The position numbers were made by a program, and so were the translations under genes. From NCBI GenBank assembly GCA_001970955.1, contig MPUH01000007.1, positions 124,001 to 188,000 on the forward strand: a stretch of 64,000 nucleotides of DNA, in the 5' to 3' direction. The notes beneath the pieces were generated by a model. The model saw only the letters and a list, made by a program, of their open reading frames with translations, was not told the origin of the DNA and did not search any database. Each line of letters starts with the position of its first letter. Position 1 is the stretch's first letter. Shown piece after piece: positions 12,401 through 21,882 of the stretch. Source of the stretch: Stentor coeruleus (taxonomy: Eukaryota; Ciliophora; Heterotrichea; Heterotrichida; Stentoridae).

Positions 12401-12683
12401 ATGATGTAGAGTGGACTTCTTGAAATATGCTCTCAAAATTGTTAGATGGATACTCAAATGGTTTATCAATTCGTAATGAATTTACAATTGAAGGGCTTAT
12501 TGTATTGGTTAATTGAGATAAATCAGTTTGGTTTTTTGGAGAACAAGCTTTGGCTATTTGAGAATTTCTTTCAGATTTTAAACGAGATGAATGCGATTTC
12601 TCTGGTGTGGCACGTTGTTGTAATAATGGGGAATGAAGTTTTAGTTTTGGAATAACCTTACGTTTTTCTAAACTTTTATGCAT
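6414..12683 (-). CDS. Giant coiled-coil protein (2089 aa)
   Basis: A single uninterrupted frame of 2089 codons. The first ~150 residues are Ser/Pro/Lys-rich and probably disordered (KLHSPLLQQRATPEKSHSSR). From ~150 to the end the sequence is almost wholly Glu/Lys/Leu/Asn heptads with short breaks, for example a Ser-rich break near residue 1760. No motor, kinase or membrane segment is visible. Length and composition fit a structural protein of basal bodies, cortical fibres or Golgi tethers, but similar low-complexity coils match many families, so no function is assigned. The lack of any intron over 6.3 kb is notable. Confidence 0.9.
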   Translation of the reverse strand: MHKSLEKRKVIPKLKLHSPLLQQRATPEKSHSSRLKSERNSQIAKACSPKNQTDLSQLTNTISPSIVNSLRIDKPFEYPSNNFESIFQEVHSTSSNIKNLEKPLEKSKQNYESQVDYKQRYIGFLKRKAGVSKDFESFEMEFSCNSEHDDAVKKLKNEIESLNQVIKSKDQDMANYLDELCEKENQILYLRGKMEEAERVLEREKNDMLGGENKKNFGVDLKVYYEKQIKELEKESLSLKTDNMSKSNEIKYLQNEIKDLQLSVANLKTKLTDQVSHTINLQSLESKKINEKISAYEKRIISLIKIINHKNPNLLGKNQKICKERLEDRRYSDQKDIIENLKDLLSKANSEIQIFNTAMHDLKTETSFLEHLLENEKSANSKLQKHIHQIMDELANEKKWRFDKLQENSRLNEKTNEFEAIITEKNNELSKNLAKIEALKNNLNLKHEEIMRRDLQIQEIKAQNHNPESEKQLSEDVKEVANKDQIEKNNCIEEFKKHISEKTKKIDKLSKIIHEQNNEIKRLQEKSAEIASVRNSNKELEYSLMLNNKKLNDLYGTLKQDKAKIDELVQLNTELNDKIKEKLNQNQNLQAALEEKESNIIELEKVVENKSVYIENLAESNQDYRERLKYKSEIIKTQETCGTEQSRFIVSFDNKVRFLERELDESLENIDILNVVIKEEKDKYEDIINQIKQENEELNEKIVILSQQIENNKMIFNQSLKEKDIFVSDLQLELDKQKSINENLTLDFNTLKLKQMESETNQTKTTLAFNEAINTQKITEIKIKKELADSLSYNKELKYKIDTLDLDILKNNEEIKYLKEKIDELQINTSKNREKYIQTIEDLKTKILELETNKKKSDDEREKEKNTQNAEILKLKNTENELTLKTLRMENELANFHEETRQKNAKINSKDTEIYKQRFGFLQEINDLKAKIKEKDSEILSNNDYYTVLQENLNESNTKISSLSETIENKDKELLTLHEKLENTHKKIVQLRDENELVTKNLNTYSESLQSKESTILSLTNKISSLQSSIIEQQSTQNMEKKIHLEELLAKDVEISQKNSQVNILQSSLDRMVYDTKRYKLKAFDVENTLKSRIYELKEEKKALMYQKKSIEKENFSLKTSVVELKEKIQHFENNIKAVNEENTELMRIVKENESLYSVWKSEHKVMVKGIESENEGLNRMIEEFKNSEGFEVKIAMKDLDNKEEMIRKLESEIRKYRDEIQKLSIEKAKNEIKVGKRKEKKKNMQEELNKLIMRLKKEIKEKDSELIITVDNKNLLINENIRLNQEKQLYEEKSKELITQSSNLHKILLSSNDEISHLKEQLRNISFSTQTESTKSLNFSSKIQQLEEENQEKALKILEIEQHLSKIQKESNNEISSLKGKTALQTAEIQELKNLIETGKNELKLYKLNVNERESNIIKLNLELTDQLKHLQYTEIKLKNILRDLTLAYDEANCKIAENDEKIATFYEENKVLRKKLEEIRKKSLETITEQANLIAENTKTINTLENELNETKQALEILVKKHNELIKTTDEYIYELKSRLKEFQDDLVIADEELTDKNNELINLRQLRTKIESENKLFSQTLSLIDQEKTQKDILIQELESQFNNYKNLYEKENELSKNMKGFSNDLAEENKAMEDATVNLKKDNCKYVEMIKNLESLVANLKEEYETTVESKNKELEELGGKLMEDFYKIEELNIKIKELKTDFKESESSLIEENLNLKSALKISKMQIENLQSDLYSLQEKISESSLSLSNHSDKSPTLEISSQISFNKVSSFEQSSQLSKANQTIAHLKSELETLSKTTQELQHQNTDLIKNIEKEKSNYQTKLSNLNKEIQELTADNKRIVEEFKSLTDINNHLNEKLKKIKKAYEDISSAFIIKDADLSNIIKEKDLEIQKIQNQKAELDEYNKSATSLSLSLNEKIIRDAEIIGLLKDEIGKLQESNKSLEENMSLRLDFSKENKEDNEIKDKDYKKMTIAYQELNEICNKAEEKIKELELQNGVLIESNKKVSAYINTLENNLKGSKDKARALEKILDNKERMDYINQKKLEELEKTVEKLRKYEEMAQGYEKTIEILQEKIKGLEIKAN

Positions 12684-13379
12684 ATTTATTAGGTATTGAG
12701 GATTTTCAGAGCTGAAGGAGTTTAGAAATGATTTGAGATTTTTTCTGAAAAGGGCTACTTGAGGGGGTTTTATAGATTTTATTGGATGATTTTATTTAGA
12801 TGATTTTTGCATATTAAACAATATGCAAGATCATAAAGGAATTCCATCACAGAAAAAGTGATGCATTACTTTTTTATTATATCACAAAATCATTTATTTC
12901 TTGAATCTCCCATAAATTAAATTTTATCAATTCAAATAGCCTAATGACTATTAACAGATAATATAAATGAACTTAGATTTGTTGCTGAGAACAACAATTC
13001 TCTCTTAAATAAAATATTTTTTTGTAACTTAGATTTTCTATTAGGCATATAATAAATATTGTCTTATGTGAAGATATTCATTAATACCAAGGCATCAGAT
13101 GAAATTATAAAACTTAAAAATGCTAATGATTCTCAAGAAGGAAATAATATATTCTATGATATTTTAATATAAAAAATAATAGATTTAATCATAGAAGACT
13201 TTGTGGAGAAAATAAGAAATTTTAGTATTCAGTGTTTTTTAAAGCTATTCCTGGGTAGGGAAGGTTAAAAATAAAAGCAATTTATAAGTGTAAAGTTTTT
13301 GGGAATGATACTACTGTAGAGCTTTTAGAAGCAAGAGAGTATTTTAGCTAAATATTTGATTTTTTAGGTTAAGAGATGG
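12684..13379. other. Intergenic, with possible decayed coding sequence
   Basis: No intact gene. Around 13060-13350 on the plus strand there are short stretches with coding-like composition (for example KVFGNDTTVELLEAREYF near 13290-13350) in frames broken by TAG and TAA. This may be a gene relic; the family is unrecognised. Confidence 0.3.
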
Positions 13380-14192
13380 CTAATGTTTTTGAAATACACA
13401 CCAATATTTTTTCCCTCTATTCCTAGCAACTTTTTTCCCTTCCTCAGTTTCTTCAAGTATAGCCTTAATGCATGGATCTTTTTCACTTTCTTCTTCAGAC
13501 ACTTTACTAAATTGAGGATGTGTACTAAGTATCTCCAAATGCCAATCATGCAATTGTAAAACATCTGTAATAGCATAAATTTTCCCTCCAGATTTCAACA
13601 AATAACAATAATCAGCAAGTAAATTTTTATTAACAATTCTTCTTCTATAATGAACTCTTTTAAAATTCGGATCAGGAAAGCAGAAAAACATTTTTTCTAA
13701 AGATTCTTTATCAAAAAAATTTGTAATGTTTTTCATAGCATTTGCCCTTAGCACCGAAATATTCCAGAACTAAATGATTTTTACCTTTCCAGGAGACTCG
13801 ATTCTTGAAGCCCAGATTTTTTGCGCTACAAAATTAGTAACTTTATTACGAATTTCTAGACCTAAAATCCTGGAATTAGGGAAAAGTGGACTTAAAGCAA
13901 AAAGGAGACCCCCAAAGCCACAGCCGATATCAACAAAAACAGGTGGGGTTTGAGGGTTTGTAACTGGGCTTGTTGAAAAGGCTAAAGGATTTTCTGAAGC
14001 TGTGTGGATATTACAGTTGCAGAAGATTTTGTCGTTCTGCGCATAGAGGATTTCCCAGTTGACATGATGTGGGGAGATAGGGCTGAATAGGGGTTACTAT
14101 GAGAATGACACGTCATTGAAAGGATTACAGTGAGCTCTCATGCGAAAGTCAGCCTTTTTGGGCTGAAGGCGCTTTTTGCCATTGTCATCCAT
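13380..14192 (-). CDS. TRMT8/METTL1: tRNA (guanine-N7-)-methyltransferase catalytic subunit
   Basis: About 260 aa, assembled from three exons after removing two 15-nt introns at 14083-14097 and 13770-13784. It starts MDDNGKKRLQPKKADFRMRA and carries the family block RMRAHCNPFNDVSFSYP, the SAM-binding loop FVDIGCGFGGLLFAL with an acidic LGLEIR strand end, and the catalytic/tRNA block FCFPDPNFKRVHYRRRIV. It makes m7G46 in the variable loop of tRNAs, normally as a heterodimer with a WD40 partner (Trm82/WDR4), which is not in this window. Length is typical. Without splicing, only the last 124 codons would be called. Confidence 0.95.
13770..13784 (-). other. 15-nt intron 2 of the tRNA m7G methyltransferase gene
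   Basis: GTAAAAATCATTTAG on the minus strand. Removal joins RIESPGK to FWNISVLRANAMKN in frame, as in homologues. Confidence 0.95.
14083..14097 (-). other. 15-nt intron 1 of the tRNA m7G methyltransferase gene
   Basis: GTAACCCCTATTCAG on the minus strand. It splits a Tyr codon (TA-C); removal gives the conserved NPFNDVSFSYP. Confidence 0.95.
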
Positions 14193-14363
14193 TATAAGCT
14201 AAATTATCATAAATAAGCTGAAGATTTTCTATCAGCTAAAAAAAATAATTAAAAAAGTAGTTAGAATTGGCTTTGAAAAACTTAATAATTTACATAAATA
14301 TAAAATACCCAATTTCATATTGCAGTTTTCTATAATCATTCTACAAGACTTATCATTAAATAT

Positions 14364-15227
14364 TTATGTATCAACCATCAAAGGCGTACTGTTTTTTGAA
14401 TTTGGTTCCCTGCGCTGTAGTACTTCTGGTATATTCGAGTTCCTAGCTATTTCTTTATTCAGCCTGGCCATTCTCATATTATGTTCACTAATACTATGCA
14501 ACAAAGACTCATTTTCCTGAATAATCCCTTTATTTGGTGATTTGACATTTACACTATTTACACCATTCACACTAGATATCGAATGTACAATAATATCACT
14601 TATAACCTGTAAAGACACTAAAAGTGCTAAGTCTTTCTGTGATGTAACCATTTCTGTAAGATCCCCATTCTCTAATCTATCATCAAAATATACCCTAACC
14701 TCAGGCATTGTCCTACATTTTTGCATTATAAAACATGCATATTTTACTATATCCCGGTTCCTACTTTCCCCAACACCCACACTTTTTTGAGTTCCTTGCA
14801 ATCGTAGCTGATTATAAATTACTAAAAGCTTTTCATATTTTTCTATAGTCCCTTCAAGTTCTTTTGTTAGTTTTATATTTACATTGACAATCTCATCTCT
14901 ATTTATTCTTTACTTTTCGTCTTGAAGTTGTTTTATAAGCTTTTTAAGTTCATTGTTTGAGCTTTGAAGTTCTTTTATTATAAGATTTTTCTCTTTGAGT
15001 TCTTCTTCAAGCCTTTGATATTTGTCATAGCTAATTTTTTTTTCTTGGAGCTCTTGGCCTATTGAACTGAAGCTCCGGAGAAAATTGTAGCTTTTTTGAT
15101 CTGCAATATGGGAATCTTGCTCACTTGAGATACTGCTTAAGGTTTGCTCAACTATAAGATCGGTTCTTATTGAGGGTTTTTCGAAATTCGAATCCACATA
15201 CGGAAGTCGTAAGTTTATCCCTCGCAT
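14364..15227 (-). CDS. Small coiled-coil protein, unknown function
   Basis: Two frames join at a 15-nt intron (14899-14913) into about 282 aa. The N-terminal ~60 residues are variable (MRGINLRLPYVDSNFEKPS). Residues ~75-140 form a coiled coil that runs straight through the splice junction (KQLQDEK joined to DEIVNVNIKL). A compact region follows (DIVKYACFIMQKCRTMPEVR, then SQKDLALLVSLQVISDIIVH), and the tail is Ser/Asn-rich. It resembles short ciliate cytoskeletal proteins in style only. It lies 171 bp upstream of the methyltransferase gene on the same strand; ciliate genes are normally monocistronic. Confidence 0.85.
14899..14913 (-). other. 15-nt intron
   Basis: GTAAAGAATAAATAG on the minus strand; joins two coiled-coil exons in frame with the heptad pattern unbroken. 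Confidence 0.9.
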
Positions 15228-15489
15228 TATATTAATATGATAATGAATTTTTTTATATGATAGGCATTGGCAGGATGATGATAAGATATAAATTTTGTAT
15301 GGAAGAATTATGGTTTGATAGAAAGTATAATTGGGAAGGCAATAATTTTATGCTAGAAAATATAAGATTAGAAAATTTTTGTATTTAAGCTGGAGTTTTA
15401 ATTTTTAGATAGTGTATTTATGATTTTATATATAAAATATCACAAAAACTCATGATATGCAAATTTTTCGTATGAACAGTATAAATTAT

Positions 15490-15830
15490 TTATTTTATTT
15501 TCTACTTTATTTACCTCCTTGAGAGAAGATATCGGAAAAATCGTGCATCTCATTAATTTTTTAAAATCGGTGACGGATTTAAACTTAGTTAAAAGTTAAA
15601 ATAGCAGGAAAACCTCAAGACCTTCTAGACCCATTGCTTCCATTATAAATTAATACCTTTACAAGAGTTCAGATATTATCATGTCTAATACTCAGAGCTT
15701 TCTTGCATTCCATAAAGGCATTTCGGCGTTTCTCTAATTTAATAAAAACATATGCCTTGCTAGTATAATAAGTTATTTTACTAGAATCCTTATCGATCTC
15801 TTTCTGATACAATATCAAGCCTTTTCAAAC
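15490..15830 (-). pseudogene. Decayed TPR-repeat gene fragment
   Basis: On the minus strand, 15824-15669 is open for about 50 codons without a usable start and reads LILYQKEIDKDSSKITYYTS then KAYVFIKLEKRRNAFMECKK and ALSIRHDNI, stopping at TGA. The spacing of Tyr, Ala, Leu and the AL-I-H-DN ending fits one full TPR helix pair. Coding-like bits continue downstream to about 15490 in shifted frames, and upstream frames are also broken. None of the breaks is healed by a 15/16-nt intron that I can find. It is probably a dead copy of a TPR co-chaperone-type gene; the parent is unknown. Confidence 0.5.
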
Positions 15831-16171
15831 TAATTGAATTTAATGCCTCATTTCTTTAGAAATTTAAACTCTTCTATCATAAGAATTTTCTATAATTTAT
15901 ACTATAAAAAAAATATATCTGCTTTTTATCTTGCAAAATACCTAAATTTCCCTTAATGCAACTTTATCTTAAGCCAATACCTTTAAATCCCATCAAAGCC
16001 TACCAAATTTTTTATCAAAGTCTACCAAATTGCATAAAATCCTATCAAAAACCCTTTAAAACCCTCAAATCCTTCTACCCTTTCATTCCTTCCAATCATA
16101 TCCTCACCAAAATCCCTAAAACTCCCAAGTGAAAAAACAGGGAATTTATACAAACTAATAATTTTTAAACT
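15831..16171. other. AT-rich 5' flank of the giant coiled-coil gene
   Basis: No gene. A near-direct repeat ATCAAAG-C/T-CTACCAAATT occurs twice near 15994-16034. Confidence 0.5.
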
Positions 16172-19100
16172 ATGGAGCAACATGCTTATTTAGGTGATCC
16201 ACAACGAGAAAAAGAAATCCATCATTTACTAGACCAAATCGCCGTACCAGATGAAAGCTTAAGCGATGTATCCTCAGACATAATCCCTGGCCGTTCTATA
16301 TACGATCCAGAGTCTCAAGTTTTTATAAGAGGAAACCAATCCCCAGGGCGGCATCACGAAGACTTTTTTGAGAACTCTATCAACTCAACAATCGCTCATA
16401 CATCTCCTCTTTCAAATCTTAACATGAATGAAGACTCTAAAATGGACAGTTCCTTATCCCAAGCTTTTACCCCACAGCAAGTATCTCGGATGACGGATTG
16501 GTCCAAAAATCATATCACCCCAGCTGAAGGCTTATTTCCACAAGTGTCAGCACCTAGTATGAGTATTGAAGGAGATATGTGGGATACATCTCCAAGAGAC
16601 ACCCCACAGCCTACTGTTATAATGAGATCACATTCTTCTATAGATAGATCTCATAATCATAGCAAAAAAAGCATCCATAATCTTCCTGTACTTGATTTGC
16701 CTACTCATGAAGATAAACCTAGTAGAGAAGTTATAACCTTTTCTCCAAATAATGCTGAAGCCAACTGGTACTTTCATCCAACACAGAATTCTAAAAGATC
16801 ATCAGCAAATCAAAGCTTGAAATTCCCGAAGAATTCTTTTAGCACAGAACTTATGCAAGGTAGTGCTTTATTAGCTCATGCGGCAAATCATCATTTTCCT
16901 TCTGAGATATCTTTGAGCCAAGTTAGAGATAATGCACAGATATTTGATGAAATTCATAGGTTGAAGACTGAGTTGACTAATTTGAAAATTGTTTTTAGAA
17001 GCGAACAGTCTATGCATGAAGAGACGAAAAAAGAACTTTATGCTTGCAGTTGTGCATTGCAAGATAGTGAAGCAGCGAGGAGAGATCTTGAAGAAAAAAG
17101 TGCAGAATTTGAAGAAAAAGTCAAGCTTTTGTCTACAAAACTTAAAACCCCAGAGTCAATTGAACAACTTAGAGGCAAGTCATTAGAATGTGCGAGGAAT
17201 GAAATAAAACAGTTGAAAAGCTTTATGTCAGAAAAAGATAGCAAAATTGAAGACTTAAAACACGCCTTGTCACAGAAAAACAGCTTAGAAAGCAATAGTG
17301 CTAGGGATAAAGAAATTGAAGAACTCACATATGAGATCACAAAACTCAAACTGGTAAACACATCACAAAGCAAACAAATAAAGGACCTTAATGAAAGAAA
17401 TGAAAAAGATATTAAGAGAAAAGATGTGAAAACTGGGGAGTTGAAAAATATTGCTGAAAGCTCTGACATGAAATTGAAAAAAGCTCTAGGACAATTACAA
17501 GAAGCTCATGATATTATTGAAGAAAAGGACTTAGAGATTGAAACACTTAATAAGAAAATTAAAGAATTGATACAAGATGTTGAAAGTTCTGCTAAAGAAA
17601 ATATGCAGTTTGCTGAGGATTTGAATAAAGCTAAAGATAGTATTGAAATACTAAGGGAACAACTTTCTGGGACTTATTATGATAAAAGGGCACCTGCTGA
17701 TTATGAGTTTCAATTGAATAAGATAAGGAATTTGTATGAGAAAAAAATAGAGGAAGGGAAAGAAGAAATAGGTCAATTAAAGGGGAAAATTGTTTCGCAA
17801 GAGAATATGATTAAGAATTTAGAGATTAAAGTAAGCCAAGGGGCAGGAAAATGTGATGATTCGTTTGGAGCTGAAGTTAAAGAGACGATTTATGTACTGC
17901 AGGAAGAGCTGGAAAAGGTTCATTATGCTAAAGAGCAGACAGAAAAACTTTGTGAGTTGCTGAAAATGCAGAATGAGGAACTTAAAAATGCTGAAAACAC
18001 GTATAAAGTGAAGATCACTGAGGTCAAAGAACAAGAAAAGGCTTTTAAAAAGCAAATTGATGATGTTAAAAATGCTGAAAACGCTTTTAAAGCTAAAGTC
18101 CTTGATGAAAAAGAACAGGAACTAGTGAAAGTTCGCAACTCAATCAATTCGATAAACGCCAAAAATCAGTTTGAAAAGGACGAACTGCTACAAAAACTTA
18201 GAGAAAAGGACCAAGAAATCTTGGAACTTAAACAAGACTTAGAAGAAAGCTATAAAGTAAATGAAGAAAAAGTAAAAATGGACATGGAATACTTCAAAGA
18301 ACGTCTAGAAAAAGAAAAAACTGAAGAAATCAAAAGAATCAAAAAAATCTACAATAGCCAAAGTGCTACACAAACAAGCTTTGATTACTCAGTCTACAGA
18401 GAAGAAATAAGATCCCAACTAGAAAATGAATATTCAAACAAATTAAAAAGACTCCAAAGCCAAATTGAAGATAAGCTCACAAGTGATATTAAAGCTAAAT
18501 ACGATCAGGAATATGAAGCAAAACTTAAAAATTTACAACAAAGGGAAAAGGATAACTATGAAAAAGCTTTAGAAGAAACAAGATCGGATTATAATACTAA
18601 AGTTGAAATGCTTAAAAAAGATTATTCAGATAATGCTAGTAAAATGGAAGAAGAGTTTATGAGTAAAGTTAAATCAATAGAAAATGACTTTTCTAGTGCT
18701 TTGAGAAAAGGGAAGAATCAGACTGAATCTGTGGTTAAGATAGAAAGCCTTGAGCATTCAATTGAACAGAAAAACGAGGAAATTAGTGCATTGCAGATTA
18801 AAATTAGGGAGATTGAAGTGGCGAATTCACAGAAAATAGAGGAAGTTAGGTTATTGCAAAAGAAAAATAAAGAACTTGAGGAAAAATATTCTGATGTTCA
18901 AAAGATGTCTTTGAATAAGCCTTTAAATACTCAAGAAGAGCTTGATTTACTGCTGAAAAAAAAGATTGAGTCTGTTAAAAATGCAAATGAAATAGAGAAA
19001 AATGAGCTTATAGCTAGCTTTGACAATGAAAAAACAGAAATATTGGCTCAGAAGGATAAAATGGCCCAGGAAATAAAGAAGAAAAATGATGAAATTAGAG

Positions 19101-21310
19101 AGCTGAAAGATAAAATCGCTCAGGTCAGTAAAAATTATGAGAGTAGGATTGAAGAAAATGAAAGAAAAAATACTGAAGAACTTGAGGATTACAAAGCAGC
19201 CTATTTGAAAGATATTAAAGAGACTGAGAAGAATTTCTATTTGAAAGAAAAAAACATGGAAAAAGAATTTAATGAGAAAATACAAGAAATGACCGCAGAG
19301 TTTAATGAAAAGATGCAAAAAGAGCAAGAGAGATATACTGATATGATGAGCAAAAAAGATATATTATCAAAAGCAGATAATCAAAGAGTCAAAGAAGAAG
19401 TTTCTAGTATGATTGCAGATAAGGAAAGAGAGCTTAGTGAAGATTATAATAAAAAACAAAAGCTTATGATTGCGCAGTTTCAAAGGGAAATGAAAAGTAA
19501 GGAGCTTGAAATAGAGAGCTTAAAAGATTCAATTGAGGCTGAAAAGAGGAAGTTCCGAGATGAGTTCACAGAAAAAGCCCAAAGCCTCAAACAAGAAAAC
19601 CTCAAAAACAAACGTGAATGGGAACGAGAGCAAAAAAAACTCAAAGAGCAAATTGAAAATGCTAAAGAAACAGCAAAAAAAGACCTTGAAATCACCTACC
19701 TCGAAAATCTCAACAAAGAAAAAGCTGAATGGGACCGTAAAGACAAAAACAAAACCAAACTCCTCCAAATCAAACAACAAAAAGAGCTTGCTGACCGTGA
19801 ACAAGCAATTAAAAATGAATCTGAACTTGAAAAAGCTCAATCATTACAAGAACTAGCCGAAACATATAAAATCAAAATCAAGCAAATCCAAGAAGACCAG
19901 AAAAAATATTACGAAGAACTTAGAATAACAGCACTCGAAGAAAAAGCTCATGAAGTCGAATTACGTGTACGAAGAGAAATGCAAGAAAAATATCATAGGG
20001 ATATATCTCAATTAGATGCTCAGCATTTCCAAGAAAAAGAGAAAATCCGTGAAGAATTCCGCCTTGAGATGTCAAAAAGAATAGAAGAAGTTCGTGGTTC
20101 AAGTTATGGCGATAATGAAGTTTCATATTTTGATATGCCTTTTAGCAATAGAAAACCTAAGTCATCAGTGGGCGATAGTCAGGATTTACGTGCACAATTA
20201 GAGGTTTATAAGCAGAAACTTGAACAAATTGAGATGGAGAAGGAAAATGAGAAGCTTAGTAATTTCGCTGATTATGAAAAAGTTAGAAGTAGTGAGTATT
20301 CGAAAATTCTCCAGTTTGTCCAAGAAGAGCTTAATGGGTTTTTCACTAAAACTACAGGTAAAAAGGGGCTTTTCCCTGAACTCTCAGGGATTATTAGAGG
20401 GTTTTTCAGCAAACTTGATTTAGAAATTGAGTTGCAGCAAGAGAAAATCCGACAGGTTAGCAATTTAGAACAGATAAGAAATACAGGTGAACATAACAGG
20501 AAAAGACTTAGCCAGACAACATTCAACGTAGAATGCGAAGACACTTATTTTATCAGATTTAGTGATAGACTTTACATATCTTTAGAAAAAACTGTTGAGG
20601 ATTTGGTGAAAATCCATAAGAATTTAGCTGAAAAATACAAAACAGGCTTTATAGAAACTTTTTCATGTAAAACTTTAAAAGAAGAGTATTTTATGTTGAT
20701 TTCTATGGTTAATAGAGGGATTAGTTTTGGAAACGAAGGTGAAGGGTCTAAACCTTTGACTGGAGATGAAAGGGAAAAAATGAGGAGATATGAAAATGAG
20801 CTTAAAACATTGACTGCGGAGTTCAAAATGCATATGCTGAAATCGAAGGAATGGCTAGAAAATAACAATAGGGTTAAAGAGGAATGGGCAGCAGAGAAAA
20901 TACGATTTGAAACTAAAATTAGAAATTTAACTGAGCAGGTTGAAAAGTCTCAGGATTCGTGTCCGATATCTCCGGAAATGCTTTCCCCAGAAGAGACTTC
21001 GAATTTGGTATTGGGAATATTTAAACGTAGTAGTCAAGACTCTATTGTAATCCAGCTTCTTACCCAGAACTCAGAATTCATATCGGTGTTGCATCAATTG
21101 CTTGAAAATGATTCCCCTAAATTCAAGAGTAATCACAATTATTCTTTAGTTCACTATGATTCTCAACCATCAATTGTATCTGCGAGGTCTTATACAAGAC
21201 CAAAATCTGTAGATGCAGAAATTCAACCGAGTTTTACTAGACCTCCAAGGGCAGCTTTAAAAAACAGTTCTCCAATATCAATCAGCCACAATTCTTATTG
21301 GGACTTATAG
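16172..21310 (+). CDS. Giant coiled-coil protein (1712 aa)
   Basis: One open frame of 1712 codons. Residues 1-250 are Ser/Pro/His-rich and disordered. Roughly 255-1330 is continuous coiled coil rich in Glu and Lys (KEKEELREK-type heptads). Residues ~1390-1560 are a more ordered helical region with aromatic positions (FVQEELNGFFTKTTGKKGLF, then ECEDTYFIRFSDRLYISLEK). A further short coil follows and the tail is Ser/Pro-rich. The ordered block after a long rod recalls centrosomal or basal-body scaffold proteins, but I cannot name a family. It is divergent from the gene group ending at 15227 and has no visible intron. Confidence 0.9.
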   Translation: MEQHAYLGDPQREKEIHHLLDQIAVPDESLSDVSSDIIPGRSIYDPESQVFIRGNQSPGRHHEDFFENSINSTIAHTSPLSNLNMNEDSKMDSSLSQAFTPQQVSRMTDWSKNHITPAEGLFPQVSAPSMSIEGDMWDTSPRDTPQPTVIMRSHSSIDRSHNHSKKSIHNLPVLDLPTHEDKPSREVITFSPNNAEANWYFHPTQNSKRSSANQSLKFPKNSFSTELMQGSALLAHAANHHFPSEISLSQVRDNAQIFDEIHRLKTELTNLKIVFRSEQSMHEETKKELYACSCALQDSEAARRDLEEKSAEFEEKVKLLSTKLKTPESIEQLRGKSLECARNEIKQLKSFMSEKDSKIEDLKHALSQKNSLESNSARDKEIEELTYEITKLKLVNTSQSKQIKDLNERNEKDIKRKDVKTGELKNIAESSDMKLKKALGQLQEAHDIIEEKDLEIETLNKKIKELIQDVESSAKENMQFAEDLNKAKDSIEILREQLSGTYYDKRAPADYEFQLNKIRNLYEKKIEEGKEEIGQLKGKIVSQENMIKNLEIKVSQGAGKCDDSFGAEVKETIYVLQEELEKVHYAKEQTEKLCELLKMQNEELKNAENTYKVKITEVKEQEKAFKKQIDDVKNAENAFKAKVLDEKEQELVKVRNSINSINAKNQFEKDELLQKLREKDQEILELKQDLEESYKVNEEKVKMDMEYFKERLEKEKTEEIKRIKKIYNSQSATQTSFDYSVYREEIRSQLENEYSNKLKRLQSQIEDKLTSDIKAKYDQEYEAKLKNLQQREKDNYEKALEETRSDYNTKVEMLKKDYSDNASKMEEEFMSKVKSIENDFSSALRKGKNQTESVVKIESLEHSIEQKNEEISALQIKIREIEVANSQKIEEVRLLQKKNKELEEKYSDVQKMSLNKPLNTQEELDLLLKKKIESVKNANEIEKNELIASFDNEKTEILAQKDKMAQEIKKKNDEIRELKDKIAQVSKNYESRIEENERKNTEELEDYKAAYLKDIKETEKNFYLKEKNMEKEFNEKIQEMTAEFNEKMQKEQERYTDMMSKKDILSKADNQRVKEEVSSMIADKERELSEDYNKKQKLMIAQFQREMKSKELEIESLKDSIEAEKRKFRDEFTEKAQSLKQENLKNKREWEREQKKLKEQIENAKETAKKDLEITYLENLNKEKAEWDRKDKNKTKLLQIKQQKELADREQAIKNESELEKAQSLQELAETYKIKIKQIQEDQKKYYEELRITALEEKAHEVELRVRREMQEKYHRDISQLDAQHFQEKEKIREEFRLEMSKRIEEVRGSSYGDNEVSYFDMPFSNRKPKSSVGDSQDLRAQLEVYKQKLEQIEMEKENEKLSNFADYEKVRSSEYSKILQFVQEELNGFFTKTTGKKGLFPELSGIIRGFFSKLDLEIELQQEKIRQVSNLEQIRNTGEHNRKRLSQTTFNVECEDTYFIRFSDRLYISLEKTVEDLVKIHKNLAEKYKTGFIETFSCKTLKEEYFMLISMVNRGISFGNEGEGSKPLTGDEREKMRRYENELKTLTAEFKMHMLKSKEWLENNNRVKEEWAAEKIRFETKIRNLTEQVEKSQDSCPISPEMLSPEETSNLVLGIFKRSSQDSIVIQLLTQNSEFISVLHQLLENDSPKFKSNHNYSLVHYDSQPSIVSARSYTRPKSVDAEIQPSFTRPPRAALKNSSPISISHNSYWDL

Positions 21311-21882
21311 AAATTGCAAAATCCAATATTTTAAATGGTATAAATAATAAAGTATGATAAATCATTTTTTTAATGTATAAGGATAATATATCAAATGCAT
21401 TTATTGTATATATAATATAGAGGTTTGATAGAAAGCCAAATTCTTACCAGCAAGAAGTATTTACTTTTCCTTATGACAACTAAATTTAAACTAATAATCA
21501 TAAAATTTTGATATAGTTTTAGAGGTAAAAGAATTATTTTTAGAAGATTTCAGTAATTTTAGTAATAATTTGGTTGGAGAAAATAATTTAGCATTATCAA
21601 GCTTTGCTTACCATAATAATACAATAATAAAGTATATCATGGTAAACTCTAAATTAAATAATCAACTTAAAAAATATTTAAAATCCCATTCAAATTTCAG
21701 CTTAAATAAGCTCAACTGCGCATCATCAGAATATTTAAATCAATTTAAAAAATATTATTATGGAAAGCTAAACTCAAACAAAAATAAGTTTTGCATAAGC
21801 CCAACATTCCTTAAAATTCTCTCATCTGCAAAATCAGCTAATTTATTATCATTTTAAAAACTCAGCTAATAAAAACTTAAAC
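21311..21882. other. Intergenic, small doubtful frame only
   Basis: AT-rich. A frame from ATG 21639 to 21857 (72 codons, Asn/Lys/Ser-rich) is open but looks like AT-composition noise. Confidence 0.4.

Noticed and set aside
13240-13350. In-frame TAG read as glutamine (alternative code) in the 13.3-kb relic
   Set aside because: All solid genes here use TAG as stop, so a decayed gene is the simpler reading.
21639-21857. 72-codon frame before the 21883 gene
   Set aside because: Asn/Lys/Ser/Tyr composition is what AT-rich DNA gives by chance, and no homology is recognised.
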